Assembly: GCF_047495875.1 (NCBI RefSeq)
Contig: NC_092459.1
Coordinates: 40,288,490 to 40,352,489, forward strand
Direction: 5' to 3'
DNA: 64,000 nucleotides
Source: Pithys albifrons albifrons
Lineage: Eukaryota; Chordata; Aves; Passeriformes; Thamnophilidae
The notes under the pieces are model-generated. The model made no database searches and was not told the origin of the DNA. It saw nothing but the letters and a program-made list of their open reading frames with translations. Positions 1 to 10,013 of this stretch are shown here, one piece after another; position 1 is the first letter of the stretch; each line of letters begins with the position of its first letter. The position numbers and the translations under genes are program-made.

Positions 1-1798
1 ACCTCAGGAATCTGTCCAGGTCTCAGTGATTTTCAGAACAATTTTTTAGTTTCCTGTTGGCAAAATTTGAAACAGTCCAACAATTGTCACAACCCAGATT
101 GAAGTTGGTCATTTGGTATGGGGAACTTACTCAAGCCACATGGTCTAACATGCCTGAACACACACATAGGACCAAAGACCACCAGTCATTTGCTCTGGCT
201 CCATGTTTTTCCACAGTGTCAGTCCTCTGCTGAACACTGTGTACCACACTGCATGCATGACCAGTGGAGCAGCAACTGCCACACAGGTGGTCAGGCAGAA
301 AGAGAATTATGTGTTCCTCCTGCAGACAGCATTAGTGAAACCACTACTGCAATGCTGCATCCACTACCACTCTCATGCTTCAGAAAGGATGTTTACCACA
401 AAATTTTGTATGGACTCAGAAACTTGCATGTAAGGGTAATAACTGCAGAGATAATCTCAGATCATTTAACTACTAGAAAATTAAGGGGTGACGACTCAAA
501 ACTGCAGCTGGTAAGAGGTCCTTAAATGTAAGAAATGAAGATGTTAAGACATCACTGGCTGTGTTCTGAAGTTTAAAGCACTTCAACTGATGGAGCTTTT
601 CAACAGTTCACTTATAGATGTAGTGGCTTCACCATCACTGAACTCTTGATGAACCTTGTTCTCAAAGCCAAGCTAGCCCAAAGAAATATTATGAAGCAGA
701 ACTTACTGTCATGGAAAACAATCACACCAGATAAACCTACGAATTACTATTATTTACATTATAAATTAACTGTATTTTTCTGGGCATCATCAAATCCATC
801 ATGAAACTTGGATCTGAAGGCAACATGCAGATAGGGCAAAGCAGCAAGAGTGCAAATGTGTAAAACATTAATTTAGCAGGAGAAATGAACAAGCAAACAA
901 AAAAGGGACAAAATCTAAGGGAGACAAAAAAGTTTCATTTTCATCCCTGCAAACAGAGACAAGTCATCTCTCCAGCTGTGTACATGCTGAAAGAAAAAGG
1001 AACACACACACAACACTTTATTTAGAAAGTTGTTTCATTGTAAATCACTTTTCCTTACCTGGCTCTTGGACATCAAGACAGAGGAGATATAGCACATCAG
1101 TTCTAGGACAGGCTACTAAGGTGTCATTTTTCTAGTATGAAACTCTGGTTGTTTAGTAGAATTTTACCCAGAGCTTTACTTCTCTTTATTTGGGCAGGAG
1201 GGGAAAGTTGAAATAATAGGCACAGATAACAAGTATCTTTTGGGTGAAGAGGCTTCCACAGCTGAGGCACTCTGATCTCAAAGGCTCTTCTTCCACTGCA
1301 CAGTTACCTCACATCAACTGCAGGAATAGCAGGACTCAGCAGAAAAGGTTTGCTCTTTCTTTTTCCCCTTCTCTCAGGGAGAAAGGCATATTATAGAAAC
1401 AAGTGTTTGTATTTTTTAAGTATTTCATATATTTTAAACAATTTGAGTATCTTAAATACCAAATATATTTTATTTATTGTACATCATTGTGGTTTTTAAT
1501 GCCTTCTAGATTTACAATTTTATTTTATGGAGATCTGAGTCCCAATAGGACTGAAAATGTCTCGACATACAGGAGCTTCCTCCAAGCTACTAACAGAATA
1601 ATTTGCATTTCCCTGTCCAACAATTTGAAACCACTTTCTCATAAAAAGACTTACTCCTTAAAAGCTTTGCTCATTTCAGTCTTAAAAGATTCCTGAGATA
1701 ATGGGCACTTGTTTTTTTCTGAGACTGCCCTAAAATATTTGGCCAAAAGTAGCACAAGTATTATTGATGCAAACAGGAGGCTTGTTGTTAGAAAAGGT
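1..1798. other. 3' flank of COQ3, no gene seen
   Basis: AT-rich unique sequence. The short open frames here have no recognisable protein features or exon signals. In human the next gene leftward is FAXC; I see no exon of it in this stretch. Confidence 0.6.
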
Positions 1799-1804
1799 TT
1801 TATT
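1799..1804 (-). terminator. possible COQ3 polyadenylation signal
   Basis: An AATAAA hexamer on the minus strand lies about 60 bases after the COQ3 stop. Two more lie at 1469-1478. Which one is used cannot be told from the sequence. Confidence 0.4.
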
Positions 1805-1862
1805 ATGTCCATCTGAGTAAAACCTTCTTTTCTGTCCTGGTGACAGTTAATCACAACCCATC

Positions 1863-2080
1863 TCAGACAGTGATGTCTGAGGCAGTGCCAGCTGTCCCAG
1901 CCGTGGCTGAGTGCTGTTGAATGTCTGTCTCTGATGGGGGGTCTGTTGGGCCTGACTGTCCCCAAGCCCCAGACTTCACTGCGTGCACTGCGTAGTTAAG
2001 GCTCATGCTCTCCGTCCAGCTCCACGAACCCAAGAGCGGATTATACAACATCCCATTCACAGTCTTGACTGAAAAGCCAT
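1863..2080 (-). CDS. COQ3: COQ3 exon 7 (C-terminus and stop)
   Basis: It encodes GFSVKTVNGMLYNPLLGSW and NYAVHAVKS and then a poorly conserved tail, ending at TGA. The acceptor is TCTTTTCTAG. Confidence 0.95.
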
Positions 2081-5000
2081 CTAGAAAAGAAAGAAGCCAC
2101 ATAAAGCAACTGATGTTTTTAAATGTTGTAAGTCACTGCAACATCAAGCTCTTTAGATCAGCAAGTCTGAAACACACTGGGGAGCAGCACTTCACAAGCT
2201 GGGCTTTTTTGGACACCACCACATGTAGTGCCACTGGCATCTCTGGTGACAGCACATCTTGCTCCTGGCAGCAGCTGCAACAGCTCTGTGCCAGGCCATG
2301 TACCATCAGCGTGCTACGTGGTGAAACACTGACTTCAAACCACCACACCTGGGTGACTGGAAACATTCTCTGTAGGTGGAGACGTTCTTCAGACTGACAT
2401 CACACGCTCCAAAATGAGAATCTGGGCATGTATTTGACAGATTCTTCACATTCCCTTTAGGAAGGGAAAAATATAACAAAGAGGCAGAAGAATGCCATCA
2501 AGAGTGACTTATCCCTCCCTGCTGAGCAGCGCTCAGTTCACTGCACGGATTTGCTGTGTCCCAGCAGGATACAGGATGGAAGGCAGAAAACAAACACCCT
2601 ATCAAAACAAATCACTCCACTCCACCTGCTTCTCCTTTTGAAGGAAGAACAGAAGGAACCACCAGTATGTGAACCAGTGTTAGTATGGCATCACTGCAAA
2701 GTGCCAGGAAAAGACCTTGCCAAAAGAATAGCTCCACTCATGGTTCAGTTTCTTTGCAGTGAACTAAAGCAAAGTGAAACATTCGGTGAGAGGGTTTTAA
2801 AACATCTGCAGCAAAGGAGGGCAATGGACAGAACTCTTCCCAGCTCAGTACTTTGTCTATTTTAAAAGCAATCAAACCAGGGCAATTTAATTAAGAATAA
2901 TAAAAATCAGTATCATACAGTTTCTCAAGAACTGACTAATGAATTTGTGGTAGGTTTCATCTTCCCATTTTTGAAGAAATATTTTAGTATCATAATTTGA
3001 ATAGAGAACATGGAGCAGGAACCAAAACTAAAAATGCCTCCTCCCAAGGGAAAGACAACAAACAATGCAGAGGCAGCAGAGCAGCTCTGGGGTACCAATA
3101 CAGTTCTTGCCTCAGACCTGGCCTAGAGCGTATGAACCACTTGAGAGCATACATTCTGCCACCAGAACACAATGGAAAACCCTGGAATTTTTATTTAGGC
3201 TATCAAACAGAGGGCAGCTGTAACAGTGATTTATTTGAGTAATCACTGCATTGTTAGGATTCCACTTAGTTTATTTATTTTATGCAAAATCCAGTAAGCA
3301 GCAGTGTCTTTAAACCAGAAATGATACTCATAATATATGACAACTCACACAAGAAAAGCTGTGTATTGTTGCCAGCACTCACCCCACCTAGCTTATCCCT
3401 CTTCTATTTCTACAGGGACCACTTGGGTGTCTCTCTCTGCATTCCCATCATTTGGCCTGGAACTTACTTGATTCCAGGAGGTGCTCCAGCTCTTCAGGGG
3501 GAACAAACTTCTCCCACTCATGTGTTCCTTCTGGTACAATGCCCATTATCTTTTCTGCAACCACAATTCCCAGGACATAGGACAACTGGGTTTTATTGAT
3601 TGTCGTAATAAATATAGAACCTTCAGGCTAATTAAAAGATAAGAATGTTTAATTAGAAGAATATTTAATTTTAAAAATTGTTAATTTAATCACCTTAAAA
3701 TACATCATTTGTCAATCTACGAGCCTATACAATGAAAGAAAAAGAAGTAATTTCCTCCCAGGATAGGTATTTACAAGTATACCATTTAAATACAAGAAAG
3801 AATATAATGTTTTAACAGTATGATTCAGCAGTCCTCAAAGACTCAAAATCATCAGAATCTTGGGTGGTCTAAAAACCATTTCCTTGCCCAGAGAACACCT
3901 AACAAAGAACAAGGTCACTTAAAATATTTCCTGCCCAGGAAATGGATAAATAAAAGGTATATACAATATCTGTTGTAAAAAAACCAAAAAAACCCAAAAC
4001 CAACCAAACAAAAAACCCTCCACTTTTTAATTGAAACCAAAGTAACATGTGCAATGCCGCCTAATTTTGCTGAGTGCCATCCTGTGCTTGTTTCAATGAT
4101 TACATGGTTAAAAAAACAAAGCCAGAAAACCAGAAAATAATTCTTAATCCTTAAAAGACTGCTAGAAATAAGCAAAAGTTTTTTTGGCCCTAGCTGGCTA
4201 AAAATTAGTTCCAATCGATATTCCTTCTGATGACCAGAAAGATAAAAGAGATTAAAGGAAAGTTGCTGCTTGTGTGCTGAGCCTACCATTCTTCTTTACA
4301 AACGAATATCAAAAGGATTAATGATCTGATTATTTCCAAGTATAAATATGATCCTTCCAAAGCAATCCAGGAGCAAGCTTATGAGATCCTGGAGCTGGAA
4401 TAATCTTGTGAATCAGAAACATCATTACAGTTTCAATGCAGTCTGAGCCATATCTGTCCATCAACAGCAGCACTGTCACATTTTCTCTCACCTGGGAGAA
4501 ATCAGATGCAACCAGATTTCTTAAGGTCTTAATCCAATGCAACACTGCAATACAAGGTAATGCCACTAACACTTTTCTAAGGTAGAGTTGGGGAAATAAA
4601 TTCCCCCTGACTTTAGCTGGGCAGATGTACTTGCATCACGAAGGAGAATGGTAGGCACCTCCAGAGTGTGCTTCTGACTTCACGGTGGAGAAATGAATGC
4701 AGATGTGCTTTCACATTCCTTTGAATAAGAGCCATATCAATAAAAGAGAATAAATATTCCCAATAATGAAACCAAAAAGTTTCTTACCTTTAACACCTGA
4801 GAGCAACACCTGATAAACGTTTCAAGGTCAGCCACATGCTCCACTACTTCAGAAGCTACAATTACATCAAAGGTTTCCATAGACTCTTCCACAATCTCCT
4901 CTAGTGAACTGGACTTGTACTGTATTCTCTTGGCCAGGACTGGATCAAATGACTTGTGCCGGTCTGCTGTTCTAATGTTGTCCTCCAGAGGATCAATTCC

Positions 5001-8000
5001 AGTAACTGAAGCTCCTAGTCTGCCTAAAGGCTAATAAAACAGAGGATAGTTTATTCTCGGCATGAAAACAATTTACTTAAGGGTAACTTTGCAATGTACA
5101 TACATGATGCAGAAAACATCCATCAGAGAACAAGACAAGCAACAGTGTGATGAGCTCTGATCCATCAGTTTTATTTTAAATGTAAATCAAATGTATCAAA
5201 GCAAGATAACCCCTTAGATTTGGAAGAAGTGGTGGTAATTTTCACAGAAAATGATATATTGGAATATACATATATTATATACTGGAATATAATTCTTTTA
5301 GAGTAATTCATTCTGAATCTATTTTGTTACACCAAATAACGATTTCCTCCACTATTACTCTCTGATAGAGGAAAAAAACAAAGGGGGGAAAACAATGCCG
5401 TATTTAATTACTGTCATTACTTTCTTCAACATCCACCTGTAATGGTAAATCCTCATATCTTTTTAATGGTTACTTAATATATGATTATCTCTGGGACTTC
5501 TTCACTGCTGAGAACTAAACACTGATGTTTACTAGGATAGGATCAGCCTTGGCTGTCACTCAGGTTTCCCCAGTGTCTTCTTACTCCTAGGTTAACACCT
5601 CAGTCATCACCTCTTTTGAAACTGAAACAGGCTGCAGAACATGACCACATGTATGATATTCCAACCTCAAATTCATCAGTTGCTCAGCCTGAGCAGGTGA
5701 TGCAGCACACGAGTTTTGCCAGCCCTGTCAGAGGAGCCACTCTCACAAGGCTACATGATTTTGTTCAGAAGGGGAAAAAAAAAAGAAAGGGGAGGAAAGA
5801 AGGGGAGGAAAGAAGGGGAGGAAAGAAGGGGAGGAAAGAAGGGGAGGAAAGAAGGGGAGGAAAGAAGGGGAGGAAAGAAGGGGAGGAAAGAAGGGGAGGA
5901 AAGAAGGGGAGGAAAGAAGGGGAGGAAAGAAGGGGAGGAAAGAAGGGGAGGAAAGAAGGGGAGGAAAGAAGGGGAGGAAAGAAGGGGAGGAAAGAAGGGG
6001 AGGAAAGAAGGGGAGGAAAGAAGGGGAGGAAAGAAGGGGAGGAAAGAAGGGGAGGAAAGAAGGGGAGGAAAGAAGGGGAGGAAAGAAGGGGAGGAAAGAA
6101 GGGGAGGAAAGAAGGGGAGGAAAGAAGGGGAGGAAAGAAGGGGAGGAAAGAAGGGGAGGAAAGAAGGGGAGGAAAGAAGGGGAGGAAAGAAGGGGAGGAA
6201 AGAAGGGGAGGAAAGAAGGGGAGGAAAGAAGGGGAGGAAAGAAGGGGAGGAAAGAAGGGGAGGAAAGAAGGGGAGGAAAGAAGGGGAGGAAAGAAGGGGA
6301 GGAAAGAAGGGGAGGAAAGAAGGGGAGGAAAGAAGGGGAGGAAAGAAGGGGAGGAAAGAAGGGGAGGAAAGAAGGGGAGGAAAGAAGGGGAGGAAAGAAG
6401 GGGAGGAAAGAAGGGGAGGAAAGAAGGGGAGGAAAGAAGGGGAGGAAAGAAGGGGAGGAAAGAAGGGGAGGAAAGAAGGGGAGGAAAGAAGGGGAGGAAA
6501 GAAGGGGAGGAAAGAAGGGGAGGAAAGAAGGGGAGGAAAGAAGGGGAGGAAAGAAGGGGAGGAAAGAAGGGGAGGAAAGAAGGGGAGGAAAGGAAGAAAG
6601 AAAACAGAGGAGAGATTCAAGTCCCTTTGTAGCTCCTTGTTCCAGATGCTGATGAAGTTTCCAGAGTGAGTCATCCAGAGCTGCAACTGTAAATTCACAA
6701 ACCATCCCTAGTCTACTGATGGGACACAGCTCTGTTCAAGGTTCCTCCACAAACAGCAACTTCTCCGTCCCAAGTTTTGCAGACTTCTTGGGAAGCAGCT
6801 GTAACATCAGCACCCGTACCAGGGGTATCTCTCCTGACAGAGGAGAGGTATGTCTCAGGTGCTTGAGATTATTCCATGCTTTTCCCATCAGTAAGTAATG
6901 GTGAGAATCCCCACTTTCCCATAAAAAACTGGAGAGAAGCAATTCAAAGAAATTAATGTGTAAGAACAAGTTTATAACAGAAAATACTTCTTTGGTAATG
7001 AGAATTTTCATGATTCTAAGTATTCTTGCAGACTTGTAAATTGAATAAAAAGGAGTAAATATTGAAAGACCTGTTCATCATTCTTCCTCTCTCCAAAAGT
7101 GTTTGAAACTTATTTTTCTGATGACTTCAGAATTTTAGAATGTCTCGTTACTAACTCTCTTGTTTTCTGTAAACCAAATACTCAACAGGGTTTGTACAAT
7201 ACACTGCACTATATTCAGTAACTAACATATCACAGAAGAACAAAGGTCCTCCTTGTAGGATTAGAAACAAAGCAATGTAATAGTAAATCCATTCAAATAC
7301 CTTGTACACTTTTTAACAGGAAAACACAGAGCACACTGTTTCTTACCTCACTTAGCAGTCCCCCGCCACAGCCAACGTCAAGAATCTTCACTCCAGAAAG
7401 TGGATTTCCCAGATGATAATTACTACTCATGCTCAACAGAGTATCTCTGAAAGAAAAGGGATGTGATTAAGGTTGAACATGCAAGGTGCTTTAGTAGATG
7501 CAATATGCAGTAATCTTAAGCACTGGTAACTTTTTGTTTCTTTGACCATGTTTTCTGAAGTTATGCAGAAACAGAAGAACTTGTCTTCAAAACCATACCT
7601 AATAAATGGCACTCTAATATCGTTCATAGAATGAAGGGCTGAATATTCTCCTTCTTCATCCCACCACTTATGCGCAAGGAGCTGGAATTTTTTCACTTCC
7701 TGTGAATCCACTGATGAGTGTGAAGTCCTGAGAGGTCCCTTTACAGGGAGCCTAAATAATGAAAGCTGAATGTCATTAACCTAATACCGATATTTCGTGT
7801 CAGCTGAAATAAGGGAAAACAAGTTCTGTATCAGAAAATGAAGAAAAGGTAAAACTCATGTTCCTTTAGAGACTCTAGTTACACTTGTTTAGTAGCACAC
7901 AGATTTTACACACTATATGGATAACATATCTTCCCAAACAGATGGCTGCATGCCTGTAATTTTTAAGCTGGTAATTAGTAAGACAAGAGTAGGCCACATC

Positions 8001-9478
8001 AAACATTTAAACATGTGGGAGATGTAAAAATGGCTCCATGTGACACTGTCACAAAGCAAAATTAAATTGTCGTAAAAATGGTAGCCCTTGTCGCATGGAT
8101 TTTAGATGCAATACTTACATGCTGCTTTTCTTTTCAGTCAGAGAGACAGGCAGAGTACTACTGGATTTCAGTTGTATTTTCCAGCTGAAATCCCAAAGGA
8201 CTCCTCTCAGGCCTGTCTGAAAAGAGAGATCAGCATGACCATCTGCATAAATAAAAGACAACCTAATGTAAAACATCAGCTTTACCAGATCTTAGAGGCA
8301 AAACAAGTAGTTGGAACAACGCTGCTTTAGCACAACACTAACCATGCAAATCTTTGCATATTTGCTCACTATCATATTTTGAGAGTGCACAGGGATTAAA
8401 TAAGAGCATGTGCTAATTCACGAGCCCTGTACTCCTCAAATTATGTGCAATACCATTTTCCAGAGCCTGGATGGAAAGGAGTTTGTTACTGTGAATTTCC
8501 CCAAAATGCTTACTCTAACCATAAGCTCTGGTCATACTCAACCTTTTCAGCTGTGGGTTTATCACGTGTTGGGATGAGACACACACAGCTGCACACTCAT
8601 TTTGCATTACAGAATAGTAGAATTGATTGGGTCAGAAAAGACCTCCGAGATCATCAAGTCCAACCCTTGGTCCAACTCCAGTCCATTTACTAGATCATGG
8701 CACTCAGTGGCACGTCCAATCTCAGTTTAAAAGCTTCCAGGGATGGTGAATCCACCACCTCTCTGGGCAGCCCATTCCAATGCCTGATTACTCTCGCTGC
8801 AAAGAATTTTTTTCTGATCTCCAACTTAAATTTCCCCTGGCAGAGCTTGAGCCCGTGCCCCCTTGTCCTATTGCTGAGTGCCTGGGAGAAGAGACCAGCC
8901 CCCACCTGGCTAGAACTTCCCTTCAGGTAATTATAGACAGTGATGAGGTCACCCCTGAGTCTCCTCTTGTCCAGGCTAAACAACCCCAACTGTATGAGCT
9001 GGTGAGGAAACCTGAGCAAGGAAACCTCGCGGATTGCGCACGGACAGGCCAAGGGCAATGTCCCAACATGGCTCTGCCCTCCCGACATGGCTCTGCGGGC
9101 ACAGGCCCGGCCGACTCACACCCCCTGCCCGCCGGGACAGCCCCGGGCACAGCAGCGCTCCCTGCGCCCACAGCAAACCACAGGGAGGGTGATTTAGGCT
9201 GCAGCGCGACCCACAGCCACCTGCGGACGGCACAGGAGGCGGAAGGGGACCAGCCCCTCTCCCGGGGGCGCGGCAGGAGCTGCGGGGCACACCCGCGGAG
9301 CCGCGGCCGCCACCGGCCGCCACCCTGCCGCGGCCCCGCCGTAGCCCTGCCTCCGTCCCTCCCGATCCCGCTCACCGCCCACAGCCCCCGGCGGTGCGGC
9401 CACGGCCTGCGGGCGCCCCAGAGCGCCGGACAGGGCTCCGGGCAGGACCCGCACAGCCCCGCCGCCCCGCAGCGCCAT
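1863..9478 (-). CDS. COQ3: COQ3, mitochondrial ubiquinone biosynthesis O-methyltransferase (complete, 7 coding exons)
   Basis: Joined minus-strand exons 9478-9376, 8212-8119, 7751-7599, 7446-7347, 5030-4788, 3627-3468 and 2080-1863 give an uninterrupted 356-codon frame with stop, close to the human 369 aa. The enzyme performs the O-methylation steps of coenzyme Q synthesis with S-adenosylmethionine, on the matrix side of the inner mitochondrial membrane in the COQ complex. Visible landmarks are an Arg-rich, acid-poor N-terminus that fits a targeting presequence, AHKWWDE at about 92-98, the SAM-binding glycine loop DVGCGGG at 140-146, the ribose-binding acid in GIDP at 161-164, and EVVEHV at 211-216, whose E-x-x-E-H residues are reported metal ligands in this family. 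The C-terminal GMLYNP block is conserved; the last ~40 residues are not. The start in exon 1 lies inside a CpG island. Junction phases are 1, 2, 2, 0, 0, 1. Exons 1 and 2 are the least certain because the presequence evolves fast. Confidence 0.95.
3468..3627 (-). CDS. COQ3: COQ3 exon 6
   Basis: It encodes residues 232-284 with the family block GSIFITTINKTQLSY and the GTHEWEKFVPPEEL segment. It ends inside the Asn codon of LESNG, which exon 7 completes. Confidence 0.96.
4788..5030 (-). CDS. COQ3: COQ3 exon 5 (methyltransferase core)
   Basis: It encodes residues 151-231: PLGRLGASVTGIDP, then FDVIVASEVVEHV, then CCSQVLK. It is 81 whole codons long, phase 0 on both sides. Confidence 0.97.
5785..6593. 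repeat. 13-bp purine minisatellite, about 62 near-identical copies
   Basis: The unit aggggaggaaaga is repeated head-to-tail for about 809 bases with no variation that I can see until the last copy, where it decays into ggaagaaagaaaac. Every base on the plus strand is a purine. It sits in COQ3 intron 4, so the COQ3 pre-mRNA carries the pyrimidine complement (UUCUUUCCUCCCC repeats). Because 13 is not a multiple of 3 and the tract has no stops, it creates long open frames on both strands; these are artefacts. Confidence 0.98.
7347..7446 (-). CDS. COQ3: COQ3 exon 4 (SAM-binding motif I)
   Basis: It encodes residues 117-150 and carries the glycine-rich loop ILDVGCGGGLLSE that binds S-adenosylmethionine. 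It ends in phase 0 at GTAAGA. Confidence 0.97.
7599..7751 (-). CDS. COQ3: COQ3 exon 3
   Basis: It encodes residues 66-116 and contains the family block LLAHKWWDEEGEYSALHSMN, followed by DIRVPFIR. The donor is GTATGG and the acceptor TTATTTAG. Confidence 0.95.
8119..8212 (-). CDS. COQ3: COQ3 exon 2
   Basis: It encodes about residues 35-65 (LRGVLWDFSWKIQLK at the start). It begins after the second of two close acceptors (TTTTCAGACAG) and ends at a perfect GTAAGT donor. Only the second acceptor keeps the frame; the first leads to an early stop. Sequence similarity to mammals is low here, as expected for a presequence. Confidence 0.75.
8608..9012 (-). mobile_element. CR1 LINE 3' fragment
   Basis: The plus strand reads gaattgattgggtcagaaa followed by the standard reverse-complement CR1 tail (gacctccgagatcatcaagt, later ctctgggcagcccattccaa). 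The 3' end is at the left, so the element is on the minus strand and 5' truncated. It lies in COQ3 intron 1, directly next to the CpG island. Confidence 0.93.
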
Positions 9479-9680
9479 CGCTCCTCTCGCCCCGCCCCGG
9501 TCCGTCCCCGCCGAGCCCGTGGCCTCCCTGGCGGTGCCGCGAAGGTTCCGCCCCTCGCCGGGGCTGCCGCAGGCGCCATCGCGTAGGGCGGTGCTGGGGC
9601 CGGGCCTTCTCCTGGAGCGGCGCTCTCTGAACGAGTGCCCCTTACTCCTGCTCCTGGACTCCAGAAAAGGACGGTCCCGA
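9020..9680 (-). promoter_or_regulatory. COQ3: CpG island, COQ3 promoter
   Basis: Dense CpG and very high GC compared with the flanks. It contains COQ3 exon 1 and the start codon at 9478. No TATA box is evident. Open frames through it on either strand come from base composition. Confidence 0.8.
9376..9478 (-). CDS. COQ3: COQ3 exon 1 (start codon, presequence)
   Basis: This exon encodes residues 1-34, beginning MALRGGGAVRVLPG, which resembles the human GGWFLRVLGPGG stretch. It ends at a GTGAGC donor in phase 1. It is inferred from its ATG, donor, CpG-island position and phase match to exon 2. Confidence 0.75.
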
Positions 9681-10013
9681 GGTGTAATGGAGAGGACTCC
9701 GGATCCCAAAGTCCTGAGTTCGAGTCTTAGTGGGGACCGTCCGCTAGCAGTTCAATGATCCTGTCAGATCTCGGATGCTCAGCAGGGTCAGCCCCGGGTT
9801 AGTACCGGGTGCTGTGACAGTCCCAAGGACTTTACTGTCACTGTCCAAGCTCGCTCGGCAGTGGCAAATGGACCTCAGGACTTAAACAGTGGGGCAGTTC
9901 TGCGCACGCTGTGCCTCACCTAAAAAATCCACTGCGCGGGCTGGAATGGCACACCCACGTGCGGAGAGCCCTGCCCAAATCTGCGTTCGCCTCAGGCCGT
10001 ACATACATATACC
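9673..10013 (+). mobile_element. tRNA/5S chimeric SINE, copy 1
   Basis: The head ggtcccgaggtgtaatggag and the later gagttcgagtctt match tRNA A- and B-box regions. Next comes a 5S-like segment, atctcggatgctcagcaggg, joined to ccgggtgctgtgacag, then the shared body (gacctcaggacttaaacagt, caaatctgcgttcg), ending in gtacatacatatac. It stands about 195 bases upstream of the COQ3 start codon. I could not find a convincing target-site duplication for this copy. Confidence 0.88.

Larger units (their letters stand above)
2081..9375 (-). other. COQ3 introns
   Basis: Six introns fill the space between the COQ3 exons. Besides the minisatellite at 5785-6593 and the CR1 piece at 8608-9012, I see only unique AT-rich sequence. 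Confidence 0.8.

Noticed and set aside
118..525. A 135-codon plus-strand open frame at the left edge, possibly a FAXC exon
   Set aside because: It shows no similarity to FAXC that I can recognise, no splice context and ordinary noncoding composition.
5616..6705. Four long open frames of more than 300 codons on both strands
   Set aside because: They are read through the 13-bp minisatellite, which has no stop codons in any frame used. The repeats GGKKGRKEGEER and PPLLSSPSFLPF are artefacts of the DNA repeat.
8780..9709. Several Pro/Arg/Ala-rich open frames on both strands near 9-9.7 kb
   Set aside because: They cover the COQ3 CpG island and a CR1 fragment. Only the short exon 1 frame starting at 9478 fits the gene model.
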